Source: Phyllobacteriaceae bacterium
GTDB lineage: Bacteria > Pseudomonadota > Alphaproteobacteria > Rhizobiales > Rhizobiaceae
DNA: 64,000 nucleotides
Direction: 5' to 3'
Assembly: GCA_024742765.1 (NCBI GenBank)
Contig: JANSXT010000010.1
Location: 1 to 64,000, forward strand
Each line of letters starts with the position of its first letter. Within the stretch, counting starts at the first letter, position 1. The position numbers were made by a program, and so were the translations under genes. The notes below the pieces were generated by a model, which saw nothing but the letters and a program-made list of their open reading frames with translations, ran no database searches and was not told the DNA's origin. This document shows, piece by piece, positions 1 through 8,107 of the stretch.

Positions 1-375
1 CAGCGCTTCGCCCGAATGCGGCACCGGGTTCCAGCGATACTGGCCAAGGCTGATCACATCGGGATCGATGTTGGGCGCCGATTTCCAATAGGGCAGATCG
101 ATCTTTTCATAGCGGTGCGAGTGCTTGACCGACGGGCGGATGCGGTAGCACCAGGTCCGCTCGTTCTGGTGGCTGGGCGCGGTGAAAGCCGTGCCGGTCA
201 GTTGCTCGCCATAAAGGCCGTAATTGCATTTCTGCGGCGAATTCATGCCTTGCGGCAGCGCGCCGGGCAGCGCCTCGGTCTCGAAATCATTGCCGAAGCC
301 GGGCATGTAGCCCTCATGGGTGCCCACGGGTGTTGCGCCCTGCTGCATGGTGCGGGTCGATGTCTGGCGGTTCAT
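1..375 (-). CDS. hmgA: Homogentisate 1,2-dioxygenase, N-terminal 125 residues (runs off the window)
   Basis: Non-heme iron dioxygenase that opens the ring of homogentisate to maleylacetoacetate in tyrosine/phenylalanine catabolism; cytosolic. The start at 375 gives a protein with the family's N-terminal blocks in order: [40 protein letters not shown], then WCYRIRPS and YRWNP. The iron ligands lie in the C-terminal half and are outside the window. The gene is divergent from a MarR-type regulator with only 71 bp between the two starts, which suggests that the regulator controls it. Identity is confident. A short extension precedes the usual first conserved block, so a start a few codons downstream is possible. 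Confidence 0.93.
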   Translation of the reverse strand, partial: MNRQTSTRTMQQGATPVGTHEGYMPGFGNDFETEALPGALPQGMNSPQKCNYGLYGEQLTGTAFTAPSHQNERTWCYRIRPSVKHSHRYEKIDLPYWKSAPNIDPDVISLGQYRWNPVPHSGEAL

Positions 376-408
376 GATCGCCTCCCTGTCGTCATGCGCC
401 AGCCCTAA

Positions 409-426
409 TAGTTGAATTTGTAACTA
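409..426. promoter_or_regulatory. Candidate MarR operator between hmgA and marR
   Basis: Inverted repeat TAGTTGAATTTGTAACTA, with perfect 5-bp arms TAGTT/AACTA, in the 71-bp gap between the divergent hmgA and marR starts. Position and size fit an operator of the adjacent MarR-family protein. Assignment is inference; no promoter hexamers are clear. Confidence 0.45.
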
Positions 427-446
427 ACAAGCGCCATCATCGCCAT

Positions 447-881
447 ATGGCTGACCAGACCGACTTCGATATCCGCTCCTTCCTGCCCTACCTTTTGAAC
501 CAGGCGGCGGAGGAATCGAGCCTTGCCTTCCAGCACCATTACAAGCAGCGCTACGGCATGCTGCGCACGGAATGGCGGGTCTTGTTTCATCTCGGCCGCT
601 ATGGCGCGATGACCGCCAATGCCATCGGCGCGCGCTCGAAAATGCACAAGACCAAGATCAGCCGCGCCGTCGCGGCGCTTGAAAAGAAGCGCTATCTGAC
701 GCGCCAGAAGGTGGAAACCGACCGACGCCACGAATTGCTGACTCTGACCCGCGCGGGACAGGCGGTCTATGCCGATTTGTGCGAGGTTGCGCGCGACTAT
801 GATGCGCAATTGCTGGCACCGTTCAGCACAGAGGAACAAGCGCTGCTCAAGCGTGCGCTGGAGCGTCTCGCCAAACTTTAG
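447..881 (+). CDS. MarR-family transcriptional regulator, probably of hmgA
   Basis: 144-residue winged-helix protein of usual MarR length. The dimerisation helix is near residues 10-35. The DNA-binding region at about 45-105 contains LRTEWRVLFHLGRYG, the recognition helix SKMHKTKISRAVAALEKK, and the wing with the family motif ETDRRHELLTLT. It is divergent from hmgA, so control of homogentisate breakdown, possibly with an aromatic intermediate as ligand, is likely but inferred from position. The stop overlaps the end of the convergent cupin gene by 4 bp. No strong ribosome-binding site precedes the ATG. Confidence 0.88.
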   Translation: MADQTDFDIRSFLPYLLNQAAEESSLAFQHHYKQRYGMLRTEWRVLFHLGRYGAMTANAIGARSKMHKTKISRAVAALEKKRYLTRQKVETDRRHELLTLTRAGQAVYADLCEVARDYDAQLLAPFSTEEQALLKRALERLAKL

Positions 882-1183
882 CGCAGGAACTCCACCTCGA
901 TGAAGGCGATTTCGGCGTCATTGGCGTTGATGACGTCGTGCTCGACGCCCGCTTCGCGGAAATAGGGCACACCCTCGGTCAGTTCGGCGAGGCGGCGCGT
1001 GCCGCCGGGCTCGTGCAGTTCAAGCTGGCCGGTGAACATCGGCACCACGACATAGTCGTAAGCATGGGTGTGCCAGCCGGTGTTGGCGCCCTTTTCGCGG
1101 AACCGCCATTCGGTCACGCGGGTCCGGTCATTGTCGATCAGCACGGTGCCGATGGCGGTGCCCTTGGCGGCATCTGAACACAT
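878..1183 (-). CDS. Small single-domain cupin protein
   Basis: 101-residue cupin. The metal-binding motif 1 is seen as GWHTHAYDYVVVP (two His plus the following acidic/Tyr segment) and motif 2 as REAGVEHDVIN, whose His is the last likely ligand. Such proteins bind a divalent metal; the reaction is unknown. It lies 94 bp downstream of pxpC on the same strand but behind a strong intrinsic terminator, so it probably has its own transcript or depends on readthrough. A ribosome-binding site (GGAGCG) precedes the start. The end overlaps the convergent marR gene. Confidence 0.8.
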   Translation of the reverse strand: MCSDAAKGTAIGTVLIDNDRTRVTEWRFREKGANTGWHTHAYDYVVVPMFTGQLELHEPGGTRRLAELTEGVPYFREAGVEHDVINANDAEIAFIEVEFLR

Positions 1184-1198
1184 GGAGCGCTCCTTTCG

Positions 1199-1231
1199 AA
1201 AAAATGCCGCCGGCAGGGGGCCACCGGCGGC
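1199..1231 (-). terminator. Intrinsic terminator of the pxp/carboxylase operon
   Basis: On the minus strand an 8-bp perfect stem GCCGCCGG/CCGGCGGC with a 10-nt loop is followed by six U. It lies 47 bp past the pxpC stop and just upstream of the cupin gene. Confidence 0.8.
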
Positions 1232-1277
1232 ACGGAATTCATCGCAATGCTGTTCTTGTTGTTATGGCTCTTTCTCC

Positions 1278-2252
1278 TCAGGCGAGCGCCTGGCGGATGG
1301 CGTCGAGCGCTTCGGCGCGCTCCTTACGCGCGGCGAGCGCGGTGTCCATGTCGACCTTGATGAAACGGGTCGGCGTGTGCGGCTGCAACTGGCCGATCAG
1401 ATCCATGTCGGCGGAGATCACCGTGCCGATCATGAAATAGCCGCCGCCCGAGACCGCATCCCGGTGCAAGACGATCGGTTCGGTGCCGCTGGGCACCTGC
1501 ACCGAGCCATAGGGATAGCAGGCATCGGTGATGTTGGACGGATCGGCGCCAGCACCGAAGGGCGGTTCGCGATCGACGAATTCGAGCACGCGGCCGCCCT
1601 GAAAACGATAGCCCATCCGGTCGGCCTCATTGGCGACCTTCCAGGTGTCCTCGAAAAAGCCTTTCTGGGCGGCTTCGGTGATGCGGTGCCAGTAAAGCCC
1701 CGGCAGCACCCGCAGCTCGGCCGGCTTGCCGGGCATACGCCGCATCTCGTCGGGCACGGACTTGCCCGCGCTTGCCCCCGCGGGTTGCGCGCCGAGCGGC
1801 AGGGCGTCACCGGGCTGGATGCCCCTGCCCTCGACCCCGCCGAGCGCACCGATCGCATAGGTCGAGCGGCTGCCGAGCGCCGGCGGCGTGTCGATGCCGC
1901 CGGAAATGGCGATATAGGCGCGCGCGCCGTTCTTCAGAAAGTCGAATGAAAGCGTCTGTCCGGCCTTCACCTCAAAGCCCGTCCAGGTTGGCTGGATCTG
2001 GCCGTCCAGCTTGGGCGGCAGTTCGGCGCCGGTGACGGCAACGATGGCGTCCTCGGTGAACTCCAGTTCGGGGCCGACAAAGACGGCTTCAAGCGCTGCG
2101 GCGCCTTCGTCGTTGCCGACCAGCATGTTGGCCGCGCGCAGGGCAAGACGGTCCATCGCGCCGCCGAGCGGGATGCCGAGATGATAATAGCCGGGCCGGC
2201 CAAGGTCCTGGATCGTGGTGGCGATGCCCGCGGAGATGACGTTAACCGGCAT
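1278..2252 (-). CDS. pxpC: PxpC/KipA-type carboxyltransferase subunit (AHS2 domain)
   Basis: 324-residue protein of the KipA/AHS2 family. In PxpABC 5-oxoprolinase this is subunit C; in urea carboxylase the same domain is the C-terminal half of the carboxyltransferase. Seen: TTIQDLGRPGYYHLGIPLGG, the nearby MDRLALRAANMLVGN, then the ISGGID segment and the QPGDALPLG block. It overlaps pxpB by 11 bp, so the two are translationally coupled, as expected for partners of one enzyme. It is the last gene before the operon terminator. Family assignment is firm. The substrate is not: the biotin carboxylase and carrier genes upstream argue for a biotin-dependent variant rather than plain 5-oxoprolinase. 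Confidence 0.88.
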   Translation of the reverse strand: MPVNVISAGIATTIQDLGRPGYYHLGIPLGGAMDRLALRAANMLVGNDEGAAALEAVFVGPELEFTEDAIVAVTGAELPPKLDGQIQPTWTGFEVKAGQTLSFDFLKNGARAYIAISGGIDTPPALGSRSTYAIGALGGVEGRGIQPGDALPLGAQPAGASAGKSVPDEMRRMPGKPAELRVLPGLYWHRITEAAQKGFFEDTWKVANEADRMGYRFQGGRVLEFVDREPPFGAGADPSNITDACYPYGSVQVPSGTEPIVLHRDAVSGGGYFMIGTVISADMDLIGQLQPHTPTRFIKVDMDTALAARKERAEALDAIRQALA

Positions 2253-3117
2253 TGAGGGCCTCCATCAGCTTGGCGTTGGTGCCGTCGATATCGGCGTTGA
2301 AATCATCGAGCGAGAAAGTGACCTCGGCCATGCGCGGCATGAAGGTCCCCGCTTCGACGGCGGCGACATCGGCGTCATACTCCTCGCGGCTGATCGGCTT
2401 CCATTTGACGATGTCGCCGGGTTTGAAGAACACCATGAAGTCTTTGAGGTACGAGACCTTCTGCTCGGGATCGAAGATCGGCATCGGCGTGATGCCGAAC
2501 ATCTGGTAGCCGCCCGCGCCGCGCACCGAATAGATGCAGGAGAACGAGCCGCCATAGCCGACCGTCAGCTTGGGCGTGTCGGTTCTGGGCCGCAGATATT
2601 TGGGCACCTGGATCTGCCGGGGCCGGTCGACCATCTGGTAGAGGAACGGCAGGCCGGAGACAAAGCCGACCATCGAGACGAACCAGGGCGCGCCCGAATG
2701 GGCCTTGATGAAGTCCTGGACGCTGTCATAGCCGTTGATGCGCGCGGCATATTCGATGTCCGACGCATTCGGGTCCTGATGGCGTTCGCGAAAACGCATC
2801 AGCGTCTCGTGCGTCCATGGGTCCTGATAGTAGACCGGGATTTCGATGATCCGCGTGTCGAGCTTGGCTTCTGCCGTGTCCGCGGTTGCCTCGAGCCGCT
2901 TGAGCTCGGCCAGCATGTCGTCGGGATGGATTTCGTCCGGATTGAACTTGATCTGGAAGGAGGCGTTGGCCGGGCAGATTTCCGTCACGCCCTTGATCTT
3001 CGCCTCGCGGACCGCGTTGGTCATGGAGAGGCTGGTGAAGAACGCCTCCAGCGACATGGCCTCATCGACCTCGACGAAGATGTGCTCATCCCCGCCAAAT
3101 GTGTAACGGCAACTCAT
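2242..3117 (-). CDS. pxpB: PxpB/KipI-type carboxyltransferase subunit (AHS1 domain)
   Basis: 291 residues, longer than the roughly 240 of B. subtilis KipI. The core AHS1 motif is at about 195-220: VGYGGSFSCIYSVRGAGGYQ followed by MFGITPMPIF, close in pattern to the urea carboxylase carboxyltransferase domain (CIY...GGYQ...G.T). FVSGLPFLYQM precedes it. A C-terminal extension of about 60 residues follows. The ATG at 3117 is chosen because it overlaps the accC-like stop by 4 bp (ATGA) and the conserved region starts at once. With PxpC it should form the carboxyltransferase/hydrolase core. The exact reaction is inferred. Confidence 0.87.
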   Translation of the reverse strand: MSCRYTFGGDEHIFVEVDEAMSLEAFFTSLSMTNAVREAKIKGVTEICPANASFQIKFNPDEIHPDDMLAELKRLEATADTAEAKLDTRIIEIPVYYQDPWTHETLMRFRERHQDPNASDIEYAARINGYDSVQDFIKAHSGAPWFVSMVGFVSGLPFLYQMVDRPRQIQVPKYLRPRTDTPKLTVGYGGSFSCIYSVRGAGGYQMFGITPMPIFDPEQKVSYLKDFMVFFKPGDIVKWKPISREEYDADVAAVEAGTFMPRMAEVTFSLDDFNADIDGTNAKLMEALNAG

Positions 3118-4499
3118 GCTGCGGCGCCTCCCCTGTCCATGATCATGTGTTGGTTTTCCTCGAGCCAAGGCTCCAGCCAGCGCGTGTGCACGGCGCTGGC
3201 GCGAACATCGTCACTGGCGAGCAGCGCTTCAAACAAAGGCGCGGTGGTCGGCAGGCCGGTGATCGACATCTCGCCGAGCGCCCGGCCGAGCCGTGCCATG
3301 GCGTGCTCGCGATCCTCGCCCCAGACGATCAGCTTGCCGAGCAGCGAATCGTAGAAGGGCGGGATCTGGTAGCCGCGATAGAGCATGTGGTCGAACCGCA
3401 CGCCCGGGCCGTCCGGCAAAGTCAGCTCGGCGATCTGGCCGGGGAACGGCATGAAATTGTTGGCCGGGTCCTCGGCGTTCAGCCGCACCTCGATCGCATG
3501 ACCCTTGGCGCGCAGATCGTCTTGCGAGAGGCGCAGCTTTTCGCCGCCGGCGATGCGGATCATCTCGCCGACCAGATCGACGCCGCATATCATTTCCGTC
3601 ACCGGGTGCTCGACCTGGATGCGGGTGTTCATCTCGATAAAATAATAGTCGCCCGTCGCATCGTCATAGAGATATTCGATCGTGCCGGCGCCCGAATAGC
3701 CGACCGATTTGGCGAGCGCGACGGCGGACGTGCACAGGCCTTCGCGCACCTCGGGCTTCAGCGCCACCGACGGCGCCTCTTCCCAGACCTTCTGGCGGCG
3801 GCGCTGCAGCGAACATTCCCGCTCATAGCAATGGACGACGTCGGTTCCGTCGCCGAGCACCTGCACCTCGATGTGCCGGGCCCGCTCGATGACTTTCTCC
3901 ACATAGATGCCGCCATCGCCGAAGGCGGCGAGCGCTTCGGACGAGGCCTGCGGGGCGAGCGTTGCGAATTCGTCGGCACTGTGGGCGATACGGATGCCGC
4001 GCCCGCCGCCACCGGCGGCGGCCTTGATCATCACCGGAAAGCCCAGATCGACCGCGAGCGCCTTCGCCGCGTCCATGTCCTCGATGACGCCATCGCTGCC
4101 CGGAACGGTCGGCACGCCGGCCTCCTGCGCCTGACGGCGCGCGGCCGCCTTGTCGCCCATCAGCCGGATCGTGTCGCCCGACGGGCCGACAAAGGCCATG
4201 CCGGCCGCAACCACCGCGTCGGCGAAATCAGCGTTTTCGGCGAGGAAGCCGTAGCCGGGATGGATCGCATCGGCGCCCGCGGACTTGGCCGCTTCGAGGA
4301 TCGCCTCGACATTGAGATAGGACTTGGCCGCCTGTGGCGGGCCGATGTCGATCGCCCGGTCGGCAAGCTGGACGGCGCGGCTGTCTGCATCGGCGGCGCT
4401 GTGAACCTGCACGGTCTCGATGCCCCGTTCGCGCGCCGCGCGGATGATCCGCACCGCGATCTCGCCCCGGTTGGCGATGAGAAGCCTGTTGATCGGCAT
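3114..4499 (-). CDS. Biotin carboxylase subunit (AccC-like) of the pxp operon
   Basis: 461-residue biotin carboxylase that uses ATP and bicarbonate to carboxylate carrier-bound biotin. Seen: N-terminal LLIANRGEIAVRIIRAA, HPGYGFLAEN near 80, glycine-rich ATP loop KAAAGGGGRGIRI near 160, then ECSLQRRRQKVWEEAP and EMNTRIQVEHPV with metal and bicarbonate-binding residues near 290. Full length for AccC. It sits 3 bp after a biotin carrier gene and overlaps pxpB, in an operon with a transporter, so it is very unlikely to be the housekeeping acetyl-CoA carboxylase subunit. The most likely role is as the BC component of a split urea-carboxylase-like enzyme (inference). Confidence 0.9.
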   Translation of the reverse strand: MPINRLLIANRGEIAVRIIRAARERGIETVQVHSAADADSRAVQLADRAIDIGPPQAAKSYLNVEAILEAAKSAGADAIHPGYGFLAENADFADAVVAAGMAFVGPSGDTIRLMGDKAAARRQAQEAGVPTVPGSDGVIEDMDAAKALAVDLGFPVMIKAAAGGGGRGIRIAHSADEFATLAPQASSEALAAFGDGGIYVEKVIERARHIEVQVLGDGTDVVHCYERECSLQRRRQKVWEEAPSVALKPEVREGLCTSAVALAKSVGYSGAGTIEYLYDDATGDYYFIEMNTRIQVEHPVTEMICGVDLVGEMIRIAGGEKLRLSQDDLRAKGHAIEVRLNAEDPANNFMPFPGQIAELTLPDGPGVRFDHMLYRGYQIPPFYDSLLGKLIVWGEDREHAMARLGRALGEMSITGLPTTAPLFEALLASDDVRASAVHTRWLEPWLEENQHMIMDRGGAAA

Positions 4500-4502
4500 C
4501 GC

Positions 4503-4742
4503 TCAGTCCAGCTCCGCCAGCGGCTGGCCGGCCATCACCGGCTCTTCATTGTCGAGCACGAAGGCCGTGATGGTGCCGTCGGCATCGGCCTTGACCTCAT
4601 GGAAGGTTTTCATCACCTCGACGAGGCCGATCGTGTCGCCCTTGGCGACCGTGTCGCCGACCTCCTTGAAGGCGGGCTGGTCGGGCGCCGGCTTGCGGTA
4701 GAAGGTGCCGGGGATCGGCGAGCGGATTTCGTGTTTTGCCAT
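4503..4742 (-). CDS. Biotin carboxyl carrier protein, minimal 79-residue form
   Basis: Consists of little more than a biotinyl domain: SPIPGTFYRKPAPDQPAF, then DTVAKGDTIG, then the biotinylation motif VEVMKTF with the target Lys45, and a C-terminal EEPVMAGQPLAEL. The Ala/Pro-rich linker of ordinary AccB is absent. EVMK in place of EAMK is common in acetyl-CoA carboxylase carriers. It lies between pxpA and the AccC-like gene with gaps of 25 and 3 bp. It should carry carboxybiotin between the carboxylase and the PxpB/PxpC carboxyltransferase; this partner choice is inferred from the operon. Confidence 0.9.
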   Translation of the reverse strand: MAKHEIRSPIPGTFYRKPAPDQPAFKEVGDTVAKGDTIGLVEVMKTFHEVKADADGTITAFVLDNEEPVMAGQPLAELD

Positions 4743-4767
4743 GGATGTCTCCCTTGATGGTCGCGGA

Positions 4768-5496
4768 TCAGGCCGCCTTGAGGGTGGATAGCGCGTCGCG
4801 GACGGCCCTGGCGATGGCCACCGCGTTGGGTGTGTCGGAATGCACGCAAATCGTCTCGGCGCGCACTGGCAGGCGCTTGCCGCCGACGGTGACGTTGACG
4901 CCGTCGCGCACGGCGTTGATGGCGCGTTCGGCGGCGACGGAGGGTTCGACCGCCTCGTGCTCGCGTGTGATGATCAGCCGCCCGTCATCGGCATAGTCGA
5001 GATCGGCGAAGAACTCGGCCTGGAACGGCAGACCCCGTTCACCGAGTACCTCCTCGTGCAGCGTGCCGGCGAGGCCAAGGATCGGCACGCCGAACGCCTG
5101 GGCGGCATCGGCCACGGCCTCGGCGATGTGCCGTTCACGGGCCGCCATGCCATAGAGCGCGCCATGCGGCTTGATGTGGCTCAGTTCCATGCCGGCGACA
5201 TGCAGGAAGCCCGTCAGCGCGCCGATCTGGTAGATGATGATGTTGGCCATCTCGTCGCGCTCGATCTTCATCTCGCGCCGGCCGAAGCCGGGCAGATCGG
5301 GCAGCGAGACATGGGCGCCGACGCGCACATCGTGGCGCTTGGCAAGGTCCACCGTTGTCCGCATATGGTTGGGGTCCGAGCCGTGGAAGCCGCAGGCGAC
5401 GTTCGCCTGAGTGATGAATGGCATGATCCCCTCATCGTCGCCCATCTTGTAGAGGCCGAAGCTTTCGCCCATGTCGCAATTTATATCGACGTTCAT
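4768..5496 (-). CDS. pxpA: PxpA / LamB-YcsF family lactam-opening subunit
   Basis: 242-residue member of the LamB/YcsF family; PxpA is the third subunit of ATP-dependent 5-oxoprolinase, and fungal lamB is linked to lactam use. The N terminus shows DINCDMGESFGLYKMGDD and the following ACGFHGSDP; further on are VGAHVSLPDLPGFGRR, IKPHGALYG, EFFADLDYADDGRL and the C-terminal VHSDTPNA. These carry the family's conserved Asp, His and Lys. Full length. It lies between the ABC permease (12 bp gap) and the biotin carrier. Family certain; true substrate (5-oxoproline, another lactam or a cyclic amide) unknown. Confidence 0.92.
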   Translation of the reverse strand: MNVDINCDMGESFGLYKMGDDEGIMPFITQANVACGFHGSDPNHMRTTVDLAKRHDVRVGAHVSLPDLPGFGRREMKIERDEMANIIIYQIGALTGFLHVAGMELSHIKPHGALYGMAARERHIAEAVADAAQAFGVPILGLAGTLHEEVLGERGLPFQAEFFADLDYADDGRLIITREHEAVEPSVAAERAINAVRDGVNVTVGGKRLPVRAETICVHSDTPNAVAIARAVRDALSTLKAA

Positions 5497-5508
5497 CGGT
5501 CCCCCCGG

Positions 5509-6546
5509 TCAGTCTTTCAGCGAGGCAACGTAGCGCAGGCGGATCTGGTCGGCGATGACCGCCAGGATCAGCAGCGCTCCGAGCACCACGGTCTGCAGAT
5601 AGGATTCGATGCGGGCCAGATTCATGCCGTTCTGCACAAGGCCGATGAACAGCGCGCCCAGCACCACATTTTCAAGCCGCCCCACGCCGCCGCGCAGGCT
5701 GACGCCGGCGATGACGCAGGCCGCGATCGATTCAAGCGGCATGGAGGCGCCGATATTGGCTTCGCCCGTATCGAGGCGCGCGGTCAGCAGCATGCCGGCA
5801 ATGGCCGCAAACGCCGCGCACAGCACATAGGTGAAAAACAGCGTGCCCTTGGTGTTGATGCCCGAAAGCGACGCCGCCTTCAGATTGCCGCCGACCGCAT
5901 AGAAATAGCGGCCATAGGGCGTCTGGTAGAGGAAGACATAGAGCGCCGCCACCAATCCCACAGCGACCCAGACCGGCGCGGGAATGCCGAACATCGTGCC
6001 GAAGCCGAACACATCGCCAAAGGCCACCGGCATGCCGTAGACTGGAACACCGCCGGTCAGATAAAGCGCGATGCCGAAGCCGACCGAGGCCATGCCCAGC
6101 GACATCATGAAGGGCGAAACGTTGAAGAAGGCAACGCCGATGCCGTTGACGACGCCGATCATCGTGCCGGCGGTGATGCCGCCAAGGCAGCCCAGAAGGA
6201 TCGCCAGCCACACCATGTCGGGCGCCATCGCATAGACCGACGCCATGGTCATGGCGCCGACGACGGAGCTGATGGCGAGGATGGTGCCGACCGACAAATC
6301 GAACCCGCCCGTCAGAAGCGCCAGCATCTGGCCGAGCGAGACGATCATCAGATAGACCGACTGGCGCAGCACGTTCATCAGGTTGCGGCCGGTCAGGAAA
6401 TTGTCCGACATCAGCGTGAAAACGACGACGGCGATCACCAGCAGGAAGGGCAGGATGCCCAGCCGCACGAACAGGCGCTTGAGCATGTCCGAGGCGCTGC
6501 GGCGCGGCGCGGTCGTGGTCGTGGTCGCGGCATCGTCCGCCATCAC
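5509..6546 (-). CDS. ABC transporter permease, ribose (RbsC) type
   Basis: 345-residue inner-membrane permease with about 8-10 hydrophobic segments, starting near residue 30 after an Ala/Thr/Arg-rich cytoplasmic head. Family signatures include MLALLTGGFDLSVGTILAIS, the ALYLTGGVPVYGMP loop and ACVIAGVSLRGGVGRLENVV near the C terminus, typical of permeases of the ribose/xylose/autoinducer-2 class. The start overlaps the ATPase gene by 4 bp. Together with the ATPase and binding protein it forms a complete importer whose last genes lead directly into pxpA. The cargo is therefore probably the substrate of the PxpABC/carboxylase enzyme, though the permease class usually moves sugars. Confidence 0.88.
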   Translation of the reverse strand: MMADDAATTTTTAPRRSASDMLKRLFVRLGILPFLLVIAVVVFTLMSDNFLTGRNLMNVLRQSVYLMIVSLGQMLALLTGGFDLSVGTILAISSVVGAMTMASVYAMAPDMVWLAILLGCLGGITAGTMIGVVNGIGVAFFNVSPFMMSLGMASVGFGIALYLTGGVPVYGMPVAFGDVFGFGTMFGIPAPVWVAVGLVAALYVFLYQTPYGRYFYAVGGNLKAASLSGINTKGTLFFTYVLCAAFAAIAGMLLTARLDTGEANIGASMPLESIAACVIAGVSLRGGVGRLENVVLGALFIGLVQNGMNLARIESYLQTVVLGALLILAVIADQIRLRYVASLKD

Positions 6547-8090
6547 GCGGCCTCCCGCTCGAAGAAGTGGGACAAGACGTTTTCCTCCGTCAATTCGCTG
6601 GCCGGAAGCTCGGCCTGAACGGCGCCGCGGTAGAACACATAGGCGCGGTTCGACATGTGCAGGATTTCCGGCAAGTCGGACGAGATCAGCACGACGGCGA
6701 CCCCCTGCCCGGCCAGTCCGGCGATGAATTCATAGATCGAGGCGCGTGTGCCGACATCGACGCCGACGGTCGGTTCGTCGAAGACGATCAGGTCGAAATC
6801 GCGCGTCAGCGAGCGGGCGAGCATCGCCTTTTGCTGGTTGCCGCCGGAGAAATGATCGACGGCGCGCTCGACGCGGTTCGGCGACAGGTTGAGCCGGTCG
6901 GCCAGTTCGCTGACCATCGCCACCTCGCCGGCGCGGCTCAAAAACGGGCCGTTGCGGACCTGTTTGGCGTCGAGCGCGGCGAGTGACATATTCTCGCGCA
7001 CCGAGCGCATCATCATCAGCCCCTCGGTGCGGCGGTCGGCGGGAAGATAGAGAAAGCCGCGGCGGATGTTGGCGCCGGGCGAAGCGCCATTGATGGCCTC
7101 GCCCTTGTAGGTCACCTGCCCCGCGCTGGCGGGCCTTGCGCCGAAACAGGCCTGCATGGTCTCGGATTTGCCCGAGCCGACGAGCCCGGCAAAGCCAACG
7201 ATTTCGCCGGCACGGACATTCAGCGAGACATCGCGCACCGCATCGTCCGGCGTCGTCAGGCCCTCGACGCGCAAAACTTCCTCGCCCGGCTTGAAACTGA
7301 TCTGCGGGAAGATCGCGCCGACCATGCGGCCCGTCATCAGGCGGACCAGTTCGTCCTCGGATGTGGTGTTGGCATCGACCGTGTCGATATAATGGCCGTC
7401 GCGCAGCACGGTGATGCGGTCACCGATGCGGCGGATTTCGGCCATGCGGTGGGTGATATAGACGATGCCGACACCGCGCGCGGTCAGTTCGCCGATCAGC
7501 TTGAAGAGCTGGTCGGTCTCGTGATTGGTGAGCGATGCGGTCGGCTCGTCGAGGATCAACACCGACAGTTCGTCGCGAAACGCCTTGGCAATCTCGACCA
7601 TCTGCTGCTCGGCGCGGGTCAGATGATCGACCGTCTGGTCGGGCGCGATGTGAAAGCCAAGCTCATCGAGGATGGTCTCGGCCTCGCGGCGCAGGCGTTT
7701 CTTGTCCAGAAGGCCGTAGCGCGCATGTTCGGCGCCGAGAAACAGGTTCTCGGCCACCGTCATTTGCGGGATCAGCGAGAATTCCTGAAAGACCGCCGAA
7801 ATGCCCAGTTCGCGCGCCTCGTGCACCGAACCCAGATGGGTGTCCTCGCCGCGCACCTTTATGGTGCCCGACGAGGGCTGGTTGGCGCCGGCCAGGATCG
7901 AGATCAGCGTCGACTTGCCCGCGCCGTTCTCGCCGAAGAGCACATGCACTTCGCCGGGCCGCAGTTCGAAATCGACGCCGTCGAGCGCCCTGACGCCCGG
8001 ATAGTCCTTGGTGACGGCGCGCGTCTCGATGAGTGGGCGCGCATCTTGAGCCTGCGCGCCCGCGTCGTGATGCAGGGAGGTATTCATCAC
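6543..8090 (-). CDS. ABC transporter ATPase with two nucleotide-binding domains (RbsA type)
   Basis: 515 residues with tandem ATPase domains. Domain 1 (about 20-255) has Walker A GENGAGKST, a degenerate signature LTRAEQQ and Walker B SVLILDEPTASL. Domain 2 (about 270-505) has a degenerate Walker A region GLVGSGKSE, signature FSGGNQQ and Walker B DLIVFDEPTVGVD. This two-domain layout is that of RbsA/MglA importers. It lies 17 bp downstream of the binding-protein gene and overlaps the permease. Energises import of the operon's substrate. Confidence 0.92.
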   Translation of the reverse strand: MMNTSLHHDAGAQAQDARPLIETRAVTKDYPGVRALDGVDFELRPGEVHVLFGENGAGKSTLISILAGANQPSSGTIKVRGEDTHLGSVHEARELGISAVFQEFSLIPQMTVAENLFLGAEHARYGLLDKKRLRREAETILDELGFHIAPDQTVDHLTRAEQQMVEIAKAFRDELSVLILDEPTASLTNHETDQLFKLIGELTARGVGIVYITHRMAEIRRIGDRITVLRDGHYIDTVDANTTSEDELVRLMTGRMVGAIFPQISFKPGEEVLRVEGLTTPDDAVRDVSLNVRAGEIVGFAGLVGSGKSETMQACFGARPASAGQVTYKGEAINGASPGANIRRGFLYLPADRRTEGLMMMRSVRENMSLAALDAKQVRNGPFLSRAGEVAMVSELADRLNLSPNRVERAVDHFSGGNQQKAMLARSLTRDFDLIVFDEPTVGVDVGTRASIYEFIAGLAGQGVAVVLISSDLPEILHMSNRAYVFYRGAVQAELPASELTEENVLSHFFEREAA

Positions 8091-8107
8091 GGCGTTCCCT
8101 GATCCGC

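Noticed and set aside
3114-4742. Housekeeping acetyl-CoA carboxylase accBC
   Set aside because: The carrier is a minimal 79-residue form without linker and both genes sit inside the pxp/transporter operon, so a dedicated enzyme is more likely.
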